Below, piece by piece: positions 17,327 to 26,391 of a stretch of 64,000 nt of DNA. Below the pieces are notes generated by a model. The model worked only from the letters and a program-made list of their open reading frames with translations. It did not search any database and was not told where the DNA came from. The stretch is from Pectinatus frisingensis (lineage in GTDB: Bacteria > Bacillota > Negativicutes > Selenomonadales > Selenomonadaceae), in assembly GCF_015732285.1 (NCBI RefSeq), contig NZ_WIQU01000042.1:1145-65144 (forward strand), read 5' to 3'. The translations under genes were made by a program, and so were the position numbers. Within the stretch, counting starts at the first letter, position 1. Each line of letters opens with the position of its first letter.

Positions 17327-18217
17327 TTAAGTATGTTTGCGGGTGAAGCGATTTTCTGAAATAAGCAAGCCGCTGAGTGTCAAAAGACAGCCAATGATAG
17401 TGGTGACGGATATTTTTTCATCAAGGAAGACAGCGGCGGTGGTTATAGTGATAACAGGCCCAAGATAGATGTAGGCGGTACAGTCAGTGGCACCAAGATA
17501 ATCGATGGCCAGATTCCATGTGACAAAACATATGGCTGAAGCACCAATACCTAAAAATAAAATATTCAGCAGATAGTTGGTGTTGGTAAATTCAGTAAAA
17601 TCAATTACAGAACCTTGGTAATAAAAAATTGGCAGCATGAATAGCAGACCATAAAAAAACATTTTGCGGGTGGCTGTGATCATATTGTAATTCATTACGG
17701 CTATCTGCTTGGTCAGTATGGAGTAGACGGCCCAGATAATGGCCGCTGCCACTGCCAATAAGTCTCCCAGTGGATTTATATGGAGGTTGAAACTGTTATT
17801 AAGGGTTATTAGAATTATACCGCTTATGGCAAGGATAAAACCGATAAAAAAAGTTTTGTGCAATCCTTCACCCGGTAAGAAAAAATGGGCGGCAATGCCT
17901 GTGAAAATCGGTGCAGTCGATACGATGATGCCGACATTGGAAGCCAAAGTGTAGGTTAAGGCGATATTTTCTAATAAGTAGTACATGGTAACACCGGTCA
18001 GACCGGCAGCAGCAAAATAAAGTTCACCTTTTTTGTCAAATTTCAATAACTCGCGCGGATAGATTATACATAAAGTGATAAAGCCCATGATAAAGCGAAT
18101 AAATAGTATGTCTATCGGAGTGAAAACCTGCAGTAAGTATTTAGTGGAAACAAAAGTTGTGCTCCAAATAAGTGACGTGGAAAATGCCAATATATGGCCG
18201 GTAGGTCTGCGTTTCAT
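17327..18217 (-). CDS. EamA/DMT-family permease
   Basis: A 296-aa membrane protein with ten predicted helices and two EamA repeats, typical of the drug/metabolite transporter superfamily. The start MKRRPTGHILAFSTSLIWS fits the family, with an AGAGGTAA ribosome site upstream. It is transcribed toward the chelatase operon, ending 80 bp from it. Substrate cannot be told; DMT members export amino acids, nucleosides or other small metabolites. Confidence 0.85.
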   Translation of the reverse strand: MKRRPTGHILAFSTSLIWSTTFVSTKYLLQVFTPIDILFIRFIMGFITLCIIYPRELLKFDKKGELYFAAAGLTGVTMYYLLENIALTYTLASNVGIIVSTAPIFTGIAAHFFLPGEGLHKTFFIGFILAISGIILITLNNSFNLHINPLGDLLAVAAAIIWAVYSILTKQIAVMNYNMITATRKMFFYGLLFMLPIFYYQGSVIDFTEFTNTNYLLNILFLGIGASAICFVTWNLAIDYLGATDCTAYIYLGPVITITTAAVFLDEKISVTTIIGCLLTLSGLLISENRFTRKHT

Positions 18218-18370
18218 TCAATTACCTCTTTTCAATGAATTTGTATAACTGTACAAAATATGTAAAGTAAACAATATTATGTTATAATTTAAATTGTATC
18301 GGTTAATATGGGTTTATGAAGATATATTGCTGAATGTTAATCATAAAATGAATAATTAGCCTGTTTTAAT

Positions 18371-18453
18371 TCCGGTGCTTGGTTTATATCCACTTTTTGA
18401 TGAATAAAAAACGGGAAGTGGTAAGCATGACGGAAAATATGGCAGTCTGTATA
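18371..18453 (+). promoter_or_regulatory. Possible decayed cobalamin riboswitch
   Basis: In the 376-bp gap before the ABC-F gene, several cobalamin-aptamer landmarks occur in order: CCGGTGCTT (18372-18380), AAAAACGGGAA (to 18417), then GACGGA and GGCAGTCTGTATAA, resembling the conserved GCCACTGTAA block. The P5 hairpin looks shortened and no clear B12-box antisense platform follows. It may be a diverged riboswitch, a relic, or chance. The rest of the gap is AT-rich without genes. Confidence 0.2.
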
Positions 18454-18593
18454 ACAAGCAGCAGCTTTTATTAAATAACACAATGCAGATTATAATATTG
18501 TAGCACATTATTTATTAAGTGCGAAGGTGTACTTAACCGAATAAATTATTATATAACAGGATAAATTACTATATATTACAGGAAGAATGAACA

Positions 18594-20479
18594 ATGGTTT
18601 TAACAATAGAGAATCTGGCTAAAACATATGGTGAAAAGACATTATTTACAGATGTAAACTTTTCTGTTGATAATGGAGATAAGATAGGTGTAGTTGGTGT
18701 TAATGGAACCGGTAAGTCAACGCTATTGCAGGCAATAGCCGGAATAATACCGATTGATGCTGGTGTTTTTGTCACTATGAAGAATATCAGGATCGAGTAT
18801 CTACCGCAGGATAGGCAGGTTGATAGGGATAATGCTGTTTGGAAGCTTTTCGTGGAACACAGCCAATAATGCAGGTGCTTCGAGAGTATGAAGATTTATA
18901 TGGAAGTATTGCGGACAGTACAGTGAAAAATCAGCAGCTGGCAAAATTATCAGAAAAAATTGATGAGCTTGACGGTTGGCAGTTGGAAAGTGATGCCAAG
19001 ACAATACTGACTAAGCTTGGAATAACGGAGTTTGACAAAAAAGCCGGTAATTTGTCTGGTGGACAGCAAAAACGTCTGGCATTGGCATCTGCGCTTATTC
19101 AGCCATGTGATCTGTTGCTTTTGGATGAACCGACCAATCATTTGGATAGCGAGACCATTGTATGGTTGGAAGAGTACCTGATGAAGTTGAAATGCGCCGT
19201 TATTTTAGTAACACATGATCGGTATTTTTTGGATAATGCTGCAACGAGAATAATTGAGCTGGATAAGGGAAAATCATATGTATATGCGGGAAATTACACT
19301 TCTTTTCTGGAGCAGAAGGCAGCACGAATTGAAAGAGAAAATGCTTCGGAAGAAAAACGGCAGAATTTTTTGCGTAATGAATTGAAGTGGATGCGGCGTG
19401 GAGCTCAAGCCCGATCTACTAAACAAAAAGCCAGAATACAACGTTTTGGGACGATAAAAGAACAACAGCCTGATCTGGAACGTCCGGATGTTCAGATAGG
19501 TTTGGGTGCCAGTCGTTTGGGGCGGACTGTAATTGAAATAAATAATATTTCTTATTCGATAGATGGCAAAAATATCATCAAAAATTTCAGCTATACTATT
19601 TTGCGCAATGATCGGGTAGGTATTTTAGGACCAAATGGCATCGGTAAATCAACTTTACTGAATCTCATTGCCGGCAGACTGCAGCCGTCGGGTGGCAGCA
19701 TAAAGATTGGTCAGACTGTTAAAATTGGCTATTTTACTCAAAAAAACATGGAAATGAATGAAAAACTGCGGGCTGTGGAATATATAAAAGAAGCAGCCAA
19801 CTACATCACTTTGGCTGACGGCACACGAATAACAGCGGGAAAATTGATGGAAATGTTTTTATTTGATAGCGATTTGCAGTGGATGCCGATAGCCCGCCTG
19901 TCAGGTGGAGAAAAAAGACGTTTGTATTTGTTGCGGATCCTGATGGAAGCACCTAATGTGTTGTTACTTGATGAACCGACTAACGATCTGGATTTGCAGA
20001 CAATGGCTGTCTTGGAAGAATTCATTGACAGATTTAACGGAGCAATAATATTTGTTTCGCATGATCGATTTTTCATCGACCGGTTGGCCGATAAAGTATT
20101 CGTTTATGAGAATAATGGACATTTACGGCAATATCCGGGCGGTTATTCTTACTATAAACAGCTTTTGCAACAAAAGAATGACCAGCAGGTCAAGACTGTT
20201 GGCAATGAAAAAAATATGGCCGGTAAAAAAGTGAAGACAGTTGATGCACATAAAAAATTTACTTATAGGGAAAAATGTGAATACGAACAGATAGAAGCAG
20301 TGATAGCACAGACAGAAGGCGCTTTACAGGCGGCACATCTGGAAATGGAAAAAAATGCGGCTGATTATGTAAAAATAAAAGAACTTAATGAATGGCAAAA
20401 TGAATTGCAAATTAAGCTGGATAAGTTGATGGAACGCTGGGCTTATTTGGAAGAAATTGCGGAAGCAATGGAAAAATAA
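18594..20479 (+). pseudogene. ABC-F ATPase (Uup-like), frameshifted
   Basis: Two frames join to one Uup-like ABC-F protein of about 628 aa. The first (18594-18869) holds Walker A GVNGTGKST and reads to YLPQDRQVDRDNAVW; the correct continuation, EAFRGTQPIMQVLREYE, is in the -1 frame from about 18839. One extra T in the TTT at 18838-18840 would restore VLEAFRG, the usual family sequence. The rest has LSGGQQKRLALASAL, a second Walker A (GPNGIGKST), LSGGEKRRLYLLRIL and the Uup C-terminal coiled coil. ABC-F proteins act on ribosomes or DNA branch structures rather than transport. The break may be a sequencing error, a true mutation or a slip site. Confidence 0.8.
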
Positions 20480-20603
20480 TCTCACTCACATAATATCAAA
20501 AATATACAGGAATACAGACAGTATGAGGCGAATTACTTATAATAAAGTTTTGTCTGGTAATGCTGGATCAATGTAAAAATAACATATTTTGGAGGGGATC
20601 ATT

Positions 20604-20936
20604 TTGAAAAAGAAAAAAACTTTAGATGGGGAAGATATATGCCTGAATATCATCAAGTCGGCCAATAGTGCTAAAGTTGGTTATTTGCAGGGCATTCAGT
20701 TAGCTAAACAAAAAGAATTTAAAACGGCCGTAGAAAAAATCAATGCAGCTGATGAAAATTTTAATCAGGCCCATGATATTCATACTAAGCTTTTACAATC
20801 GGAAGCTGAAGGTGGTAAAACTGGCGTTGATTTGCTTTTGGTTCATGCGGAGGACATTATGATGAACGCTGAAATGTGTAAGATATTTGCCATGGAAATT
20901 GTTGCATTGTATCTAAAAATTTCTGAAAAATCCTGA
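20604..20936 (+). CDS. PTS lactose/cellobiose-type EIIA
   Basis: A 110-aa all-helical PTS IIA protein of the Lac family, which carries phosphate from HPr to a sugar-specific IIB. The active-site region LLLVHAEDIMMNAE holds the phosphorylatable His. Translation most likely starts at TTG 20604, eight bases after GGAGGGG. No IIB or IIC gene is beside it; an Rpe-like epimerase follows 87 bp later. It may be an orphan component or serve signalling. Family call is good, sugar unknown. Confidence 0.85.
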   Translation: MKKKKTLDGEDICLNIIKSANSAKVGYLQGIQLAKQKEFKTAVEKINAADENFNQAHDIHTKLLQSEAEGGKTGVDLLLVHAEDIMMNAEMCKIFAMEIVALYLKISEKS

Positions 20937-21023
20937 TGCGGCAGTCAGGGATTATAAGGCTTGTTTTTGAGAGCAGGGTTTCACATAATGATATAAAAAT
21001 ATTGGTAATAAAGAGGAGAAAAT

Positions 21024-21692
21024 ATGCAAACTGTTCTATCACCTTCAATTTTATCAGCCAATTTTTCCTGTCTGGCTGATGATGTGCAGCGGCTGGAAAA
21101 AAGCGGTATAAAGGATATACATCTTGATATTATGGATGGACACTTTGTTGATAATATTACTTTTGGTGTAGGTATAATAAAATCATTGCGTCCATGCACA
21201 AAGACAAATTTTGACGCTCATTTAATGGTGACAAGACCTGATGCCCTCTTGGCAGGATTGGCTGATGCCGGTGTCAATTCTGTAACTGTACATAAGGAAG
21301 CCTGTCTGCATTTGTATCATACTTTGGAAACAATAAAAAAACTGGGTATGAACGGCGGTGTCGTACTAAATCCGGCTACCGATTATGAGTCTTTGAAGTA
21401 TGTAGCGGAAGACGGACTGCTGACGAGAGTGCTTATCATGTCCGTTGAACCTGGTTTTGGCGGACAGGCTTATCTGCCGATGAGTACAAATAAAATCAAA
21501 AAATTGGCCAGATGGCGTGCCGATAATGGTTTTGATTTTGTTATTCAGGTGGATGGCGGCATAAATGTCAACAATATAAAAACAGTTATTGAAGCCGGGG
21601 CAGATGATATTGTTATTGGTTCGGCAATGTTTAAAAATCGTAAGATCGAAGAAAATGTGCAATCTTTCCGTAAATTGGTTGGTTTGTGCTAA
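21024..21692 (+). CDS. Ribulose-phosphate 3-epimerase family protein
   Basis: A 222-aa TIM-barrel epimerase with the Rpe pattern: SPSILSANF at the N-terminus, HLDIMDGHFVDN (metal His and Asp), DAHLMV, VTVHKEA, MSVEPGFGGQ and VDGGIN. Rpe interconverts ribulose 5-phosphate and xylulose 5-phosphate. The Glu in SVEPGFGGQ, where Rpe usually has Asn, and the neighbouring PTS IIA gene suggest a specialised paralogue, for example one acting on another ketose phosphate. The ATG follows AGAGGAG. Copy A of the structured repeat begins 17 bp after the stop. Confidence 0.8.
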   Translation: MQTVLSPSILSANFSCLADDVQRLEKSGIKDIHLDIMDGHFVDNITFGVGIIKSLRPCTKTNFDAHLMVTRPDALLAGLADAGVNSVTVHKEACLHLYHTLETIKKLGMNGGVVLNPATDYESLKYVAEDGLLTRVLIMSVEPGFGGQAYLPMSTNKIKKLARWRADNGFDFVIQVDGGINVNNIKTVIEAGADDIVIGSAMFKNRKIEENVQSFRKLVGLC

Positions 21693-21709
21693 AAACTCAA
21701 TTACTGAAG

Positions 21710-21851
21710 AGACTGCCGTACAAACGGCATTGACCTCATGAAGATGCAGCTTTTCACCACTATGTGGTTTCCTGTTCTTTTATAGGCGGACAGGGAAATG
21801 GAATATTTGCATATTTATGAATGAAAATGCTTATGTGGGCAGTCTTTTTTT
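21710..21851 (+). repeat. Structured 3'-UTR repeat element, copy A
   Basis: Outer stem AGACTGCC (21710-21717) with GGGCAGTCT (21837-21845), then a run of seven T. Inside are CGGCATTGACCTCATGA, ATGCA pairing with TGCAT, hairpin CCACTATGTGG, hairpin TTTCCTGT...ACAGGGAAA, and GGAATATTTGCATATTTATG. The same parts in the same order occur in copies B (27871) and C (61785). It sits just after the epimerase stop and should act as its terminator. The conserved interior suggests more than a plain terminator. Confidence 0.75.
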
Positions 21852-21989
21852 GCACCAATATTTTCAATTGAGAGTAAATACCGGATTGATTTTGATATTA
21901 GATATTAAAATATGACTGATAAGAAGTATAATGATATAGTATATAATAAATAGAATTATGTATTTATCATTGGATTCTTACAGACGGCA

Positions 21990-22019
21990 TTGACAATAAA
22001 ATATGTATAAGTGTAAAAT
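21990..22019 (+). promoter_or_regulatory. Promoter of the ECF transporter operon
   Basis: TTGACA (21990-21995), 18 bp, TAAAAT (22014-22019). The S-component gene starts 33 bp later. Between copy A of the repeat and this promoter lies about 140 bp of AT-rich DNA with nothing recognised. Confidence 0.55.
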
Positions 22020-22051
22020 AATATGGACTTTTATTATAAGGAAATGATTAA

Positions 22052-23332
22052 ATGATTAAAAAAGCAATTGGCAAAAGCAGCGATTTGCGCTGGATAACAA
22101 TAACTACGCTGCTTCTGGCAATCGGAGTGATACTGCGTATTATTTCACCTAATTTAGGAGGCATATCCCTCAATTGGAATATAGTTATGTATGCAACGGC
22201 TATTTTATTATGCCGGCCATCTCCGCGACAAGGTCTGGGAATCGGAATTGTTTCCGGAATAATAGCCACAATGACGTCAAAAGCTGCGTTGCCTTATGCT
22301 AACCTGATAAGCGATCCGGTAGCGGCCTTTATTTGTGCACTGCTGGTTAGGTGGTGCGTTTTTGATATAAAACTGGGTCGGCTGCAGATAGAACCTTTGG
22401 TGATAATATTCATAACTACGTTTATCAGCGGGGGTATATTTGTTACTTTGACTAAAGTAGTATTATCTTTACCGATGCCGCTTTATCTATATGCAATGCT
22501 GCCGGCGGTACTGTTGGTGGCAGCACTTGGTTCAGCTGCGGGGCAGTTGTTGTATTTTCCGGCAGCCAGGATATTCAATAATGATGGAATAAATAAAAAA
22601 GCATTTTTTCTGCAAAATATCGATCTGACAATTTCTAAAGGTGAGTTTTTTGTTTTGACCGGTGTAAATGGCAGCGGCAAGACAAGTTTGCTTTTATCGT
22701 TGGCCGGGGCAAAGCCGTCGTATCTTGGTGGATTTAAGAATTCTGATATACATATTGATGATATTGATATAGTAAAGGCCAGACCTGAAATTTTAAATAA
22801 TCAGACAGGTCTGGTAATGGCTGACTACGAGGCACAGTTGGTTACTGAAACAGTAGACGATGAAATTGCATTTTCCTTGGAAAACAAAGGTATGCTGCCG
22901 CAGCAGATTATTGAAAAGCAGCATGATGTTTTAAAAAAAGTCGGCTTAGAAAATATGGGCGGCAGGAAGGTCACTTCCTTGTCGGGTGGGCAAAAGCAGC
23001 GTTTGGTAATCGCTGCCGTGCTGGCAATGGATACTCCTATACTGGCTTTGGATGAACCTGTAGCAGCTGTTGATCCGGAAGGTGCCAAGGAGATATATGA
23101 TTTATTGTACCGTCTCAACAAGGAAGATGGTAAAACAATAATAGTTGCCGAACATGATTTAAAATATGTGCTGGACATTGCCTCACATATGGCGGTTATT
23201 GATAAAGGACAATTAAAATTCAGCGGTGAGAAACAGGTCTGCCTTGAATATATGTATACCAATAAAATTTATCCGGAAGTTATACCGCTGCGTTGGAAGA
23301 TACGCCGGGAAATGGGGCAGGAAGTATGCTGA
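22052..23332 (+). CDS. ECF transporter S-component fused to ATPase
   Basis: A 426-aa fusion. Residues 1-185 form about six membrane helices resembling an energy-coupling-factor substrate-binding S-component, with GLGIGIVSGIIATMTSK typical of the tryptophan-transporter-like group. Residues 190-420 are an ABC ATPase with Walker A TGVNGSGKTS, signature LSGGQKQRLVIAAVLAM, Walker B ILALDEP and the switch His in VAEHD. A second ATPase and a T-component follow in overlapping frames, so the set can form a complete dedicated importer. The substrate is a vitamin, amino acid or metal-like small molecule; sequence alone does not tell which. The ATG follows AAGGAAATG. Confidence 0.85.
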   Translation: MIKKAIGKSSDLRWITITTLLLAIGVILRIISPNLGGISLNWNIVMYATAILLCRPSPRQGLGIGIVSGIIATMTSKAALPYANLISDPVAAFICALLVRWCVFDIKLGRLQIEPLVIIFITTFISGGIFVTLTKVVLSLPMPLYLYAMLPAVLLVAALGSAAGQLLYFPAARIFNNDGINKKAFFLQNIDLTISKGEFFVLTGVNGSGKTSLLLSLAGAKPSYLGGFKNSDIHIDDIDIVKARPEILNNQTGLVMADYEAQLVTETVDDEIAFSLENKGMLPQQIIEKQHDVLKKVGLENMGGRKVTSLSGGQKQRLVIAAVLAMDTPILALDEPVAAVDPEGAKEIYDLLYRLNKEDGKTIIVAEHDLKYVLDIASHMAVIDKGQLKFSGEKQVCLEYMYTNKIYPEVIPLRWKIRREMGQEVC

Positions 23333-24135
23333 ATTTAAAAAATGTAACCTTTTCTTATTCATCAGGCAGTAAAATATTTGATGACATCAGTATCAATATT
23401 GACACTGATGCAATAACAGCGGTGGCAGGCCGTAATGGTACGGGAAAAACAACATTGACCAGATTGATTATGGGAATAATACATCCGCAAAGTGGTGTTA
23501 TTGAATTTGATGGTAAGCTTATCAGTGATAAACCGTCATACGTATTGGCAAAAAATATAGGCTATGTATTTCAAAATCCTGACCATCAGTTATTTGCCGC
23601 GACTGTTTACGATGAAGCAGCTTATGCACCGATGCAGCTTGGAATGGAAACAAAGCAGATACGAGAATGTGTTGATGGTGCTCTTGCGGCCACCGGATTG
23701 TCAGAAAAAGCGCACCTCATGCCGCAAACCTTGTCACTGGGTGACAAGCAGCGTTTATCAATAGCTTCGGCACTGGCAGCCAAGCCACGGATATTGATAC
23801 TTGACGAACCCACCTCGGGACAGGATTGCCGGGAACGTACAGTGCTCTTGCGCCTGATGCGGAAATTAAACAGTACTGGCCTGGGAATAATTTTAGTCAC
23901 ACATGATATGGATATCTTAGCGGAACACGCTGATAAGATGATAGTACTGGCTGATAAAAAAATAGCATATGCGGGGACACCGCGGCAACTGTTTGCCGAT
24001 GAAGAAAAGACTGTAAAGCTGGGGCTGGAGTTACCGGAAGCAGCTGTTATCGCAGCGGAAATGGGATTGGAACTTTGTCTTACACCTGCTGAGCTATATG
24101 GAAAAATGGCTGTATGGAGGGAGAAGAATGCCTGA
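23326..24135 (+). CDS. ECF transporter ATPase subunit
   Basis: A 269-aa energy-coupling-factor A-type ATPase. It has Walker A AGRNGTGKTT, the Q-loop YVFQNPDHQLFAATV typical of ECF ATPases, a signature motif reading LSLGDKQRLSIA in place of LSGGQ, Walker B ILILDEPTSGQD and switch His in VTHDMD. ATG 23326 is preferred because it overlaps the previous stop (ATGCTGA) and has GGGGCAGGA in front; a TTG upstream is less likely. It would pair with the ATPase half of the upstream fusion and dock on the T-component. Confidence 0.88.
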   Translation: MLNLKNVTFSYSSGSKIFDDISINIDTDAITAVAGRNGTGKTTLTRLIMGIIHPQSGVIEFDGKLISDKPSYVLAKNIGYVFQNPDHQLFAATVYDEAAYAPMQLGMETKQIRECVDGALAATGLSEKAHLMPQTLSLGDKQRLSIASALAAKPRILILDEPTSGQDCRERTVLLRLMRKLNSTGLGIILVTHDMDILAEHADKMIVLADKKIAYAGTPRQLFADEEKTVKLGLELPEAAVIAAEMGLELCLTPAELYGKMAVWREKNA

Positions 24136-24817
24136 AGAAAAAAATAACACAGATTTTGCTCCATTGACAAAATTATTCATGGCAATTACAGCATCTGTGG
24201 CAGCTTTATGCACTATTAATTTATATGCTTTAGCAATTTTGGCGGGACTTGAGATGATAGCAGCGGCAGTAATGGATGGCGGCAGGGTACTTTGGAAGGG
24301 TATTAGTATCTTAGCTGTTTTTGCAGTGATTTTGGCTGGGATTCAACTGCTTTTTATCACACCATTATTTTTGTCTGTCGGTTCGGCGTATAAGATGTTT
24401 ATAATGGCAGTATCACTTTTTATACTGGTGGCTACAACACCGACACAGGCAATAACAGCGGCACTTGTCAAACAGTGCCGCTTACCGTATGATTATGCTT
24501 TTATGATAACGGCGGTTTTGCGTTTTGTACCGGATTTGCTGAAGGAAAGCAAAGAAGTACGAGAAGCGCAATCCTGTCGAGGATTCCATCCTTCGAGAGA
24601 TCCATTGCGCCGTATCATTGATTATATGATGATTATAAAACCTATGGTGTTTAAAGCGATATCGCGCAGTGAAAATATGGCGATAAGCTTGACTCTGCGA
24701 GGATTTTCCGGTAAAAACAAACGAACCTTTATGGCAGCAACAAAGCTTTGCGGCAGCGATTATATAATTATGCTGGTAAATTTATTTATTTGTATTGCCG
24801 TAGTCAAATATTTTTGA
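24128..24817 (+). CDS. ECF transporter T-component (EcfT/CbiQ family)
   Basis: A 229-aa membrane protein with about five helices. The C-terminal cytoplasmic coupling helices contain REAQSCRGFHPSRDPLRR and SLTLRGFSGKNKRT, variants of the paired Ala-Arg-Gly motifs by which T-components contact the two ATPases. The ATG (24128) overlaps the end of the ATPase gene and follows GGAGGGAG. It converges on the next gene, whose 3' end it nearly touches (14 bp). Confidence 0.87.
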   Translation: MPEEKNNTDFAPLTKLFMAITASVAALCTINLYALAILAGLEMIAAAVMDGGRVLWKGISILAVFAVILAGIQLLFITPLFLSVGSAYKMFIMAVSLFILVATTPTQAITAALVKQCRLPYDYAFMITAVLRFVPDLLKESKEVREAQSCRGFHPSRDPLRRIIDYMMIIKPMVFKAISRSENMAISLTLRGFSGKNKRTFMAATKLCGSDYIIMLVNLFICIAVVKYF

Positions 24818-24830
24818 TTGTTGGATCGTT

Positions 24831-25724
24831 TTACATATTGTTTATAATAAATTGGCAGCTATGCAGCGGAAAAGTAAATTTTTCCGCTGTATTTTTTTCT
24901 ATGGTAATTGTATTGATTGAAAAATTTACTGTCAGCGGTAAAGTCAGCAGTGCGTTTTCGTTAAGTGGATTGGGTATGCGGTCGGGGACGAAACTATGCC
25001 GGCAGTTGTCGGAATCGATAATGTTTATAATATCGATTGTCTTTAGCTGCTGAAGAGCACCGCTTTCAGTGAAAATCAATGAACCGCTGTCGGCACTGAG
25101 GCCAATGCTGTTGGGATCGCAACAGGTTAAGTGACCGATTGGTGTTAGTAATTTTTGCGCCGAAGCTGGTTCGGCAGAACACAGCTGGCCGTCTTTATAT
25201 AGCGAAAAACCACATTTGATTTTTAAGTGTCCGACTGGTGTGTTTATGGTAATGCGCTCAGTCGACTGTAAGGTAAGACTTTTTAAGTGACCATTTTTAT
25301 AAAAATGAAAACACATGGGGCGGGTGGTGAAAGTACCCACAGATAAAGGAAAAGTCATTTTACCGAGTAAATTTATTTCGCGGTCTTCACTCCAATAGGC
25401 ACTTATTTTACCATTGAGAGGGAAAACGCGGCACAATCCACCATCGGGGTAAAAGGTAATCAGCTCTGCGGCAGTGAGGCCAAGCGGTGTATTTATTGAT
25501 ACTTGTTTTTCCAGATAGACAGACTTTAGAGTGCCATCAGGATAAAATTTTATCGATGGAGATAGTTTGCGGCGTTCATTTTCAGTGTAATAGGGCAGCA
25601 AAGTCAAATTATTCAGGCGTATAATACTCTTATTTTGGCATATACATTCCGCAACATGACCATTTTTATGGTAAGCAATATTGCGGCAGTTGTATAATCT
25701 GCCATAGTTCGTATCTATATCCAT
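24831..25724 (-). CDS. MORN-like repeat protein of unknown function
   Basis: A 297-aa soluble protein I do not recognise by name. It is built from repeated units of the form F-YPDG-x-LKS/CRV (for example KFYPDGTLKSVYL, TFYPDGGLCRVFPL, HFYKNGHLKSLTL, SLYKDGQLCSAEP), each followed by a segment with TPxG, resembling the MORN-variant beta-hairpin repeat. No signal peptide or membrane helix is seen. It is the second gene of a two-gene unit behind the AnfO-like gene (31 bp gap), divergent from nifH, which suggests a nitrogenase-related role. The ATG follows AAAGG. Function is open. Confidence 0.7.
   Translation of the reverse strand: MDIDTNYGRLYNCRNIAYHKNGHVAECICQNKSIIRLNNLTLLPYYTENERRKLSPSIKFYPDGTLKSVYLEKQVSINTPLGLTAAELITFYPDGGLCRVFPLNGKISAYWSEDREINLLGKMTFPLSVGTFTTRPMCFHFYKNGHLKSLTLQSTERITINTPVGHLKIKCGFSLYKDGQLCSAEPASAQKLLTPIGHLTCCDPNSIGLSADSGSLIFTESGALQQLKTIDIINIIDSDNCRHSFVPDRIPNPLNENALLTLPLTVNFSINTITIEKNTAEKFTFPLHSCQFIINNM
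24864..24898 (+). terminator. Terminator for the ECF operon inside a convergent gene
   Basis: Stem CAGCGGAAA (24864-24872) with TTTCCGCTG (24881-24889), then seven T. It lies within the last codons of the leftward MORN-like gene. Confidence 0.75.
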
Positions 25725-25755
25725 ATATACAATCCTTTCATAAATATTTCCGATA

Positions 25756-26391
25756 TCAGTATGAGTGTGAATAATCGGAGCATTTTTTGCTGATAGAGAC
25801 GAGCAGGGAGGTACCGCTGCTGCGTGTTGTTATTACTAGTTTTTCTGCATATTCAGCTGTATTTAACCAGGCCGGGATATGTGAACAGACAAGGTCCAGT
25901 TGTATAAATGGTGTGTTATTAAGGAAAGAGCGCAGAGCTTTTTTTGAAGAAATATCAGGATGTGCGTGTTGTAGTTTTATCAAATCAAGATAATAGATAC
26001 CATTGGCTGTTTCCACCGGTGAAGTCGGTACAGCCGCACCGGCATTGATATTATGCAGATTATTATAAAGATCATTTATGATTTTGTCGAGCATGGCAGC
26101 ATCAAGCGATTCTATTTCAAAAATCGCAAAACGCATGCGGTCGAGTACATTGTAGATAAGTCCATTTACTGCGGCAGAAGCGATAATTTTGCAATCATCC
26201 AGTTTTAAGATCAGATTGCGGGTCTTGTCTCGTATTTCCTGCGCAGTTTTTATACCTGAAAAAGCGAAAGGAAATTTTTTGCGTATTTCCCAATGATTAT
26301 TGTTGTATTCAAAAATAATCATATGGGTCAAACCAATAAAATCCGTGAGCTGGTCATTGTCATCACAGGTTACAGCAATTTTTTTGTCCAT
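25756..26391 (-). CDS. AnfO-like nitrogenase accessory protein
   Basis: A 211-aa protein resembling the AnfO family, named from iron-only nitrogenase clusters. Supporting features are the N-terminal IAVTCDDNDQ segment, the central LILKLDDCKIIASAAVNGLIY block (an AnfO-typical 'glycolysis of stretch' around DCK...G) and FAIFEIE before a short variable tail. The family function is not well defined; it is needed for or linked to alternative nitrogenase maturation. Here it stands divergent from Mo-type nifH, with no anfDGK visible. The ATG follows GGAGAA. The name is my recognition of the pattern, not a search result. Confidence 0.6.
   Translation of the reverse strand: MDKKIAVTCDDNDQLTDFIGLTHMIIFEYNNNHWEIRKKFPFAFSGIKTAQEIRDKTRNLILKLDDCKIIASAAVNGLIYNVLDRMRFAIFEIESLDAAMLDKIINDLYNNLHNINAGAAVPTSPVETANGIYYLDLIKLQHAHPDISSKKALRSFLNNTPFIQLDLVCSHIPAWLNTAEYAEKLVITTRSSGTSLLVSISKKCSDYSHSY

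Noticed and set aside
18839-20479. Independent ABC protein starting at TTG 18839
   Set aside because: It lacks the first Walker A, which is supplied in the preceding frame; the two pieces form one ABC-F protein.
21980-21995. Partial fourth copy of the structured repeat (ACGGCATTGAC match)
   Set aside because: Only about 12 bases match copy A and no stems follow. The TTGACA in it serves well as a -35 box.
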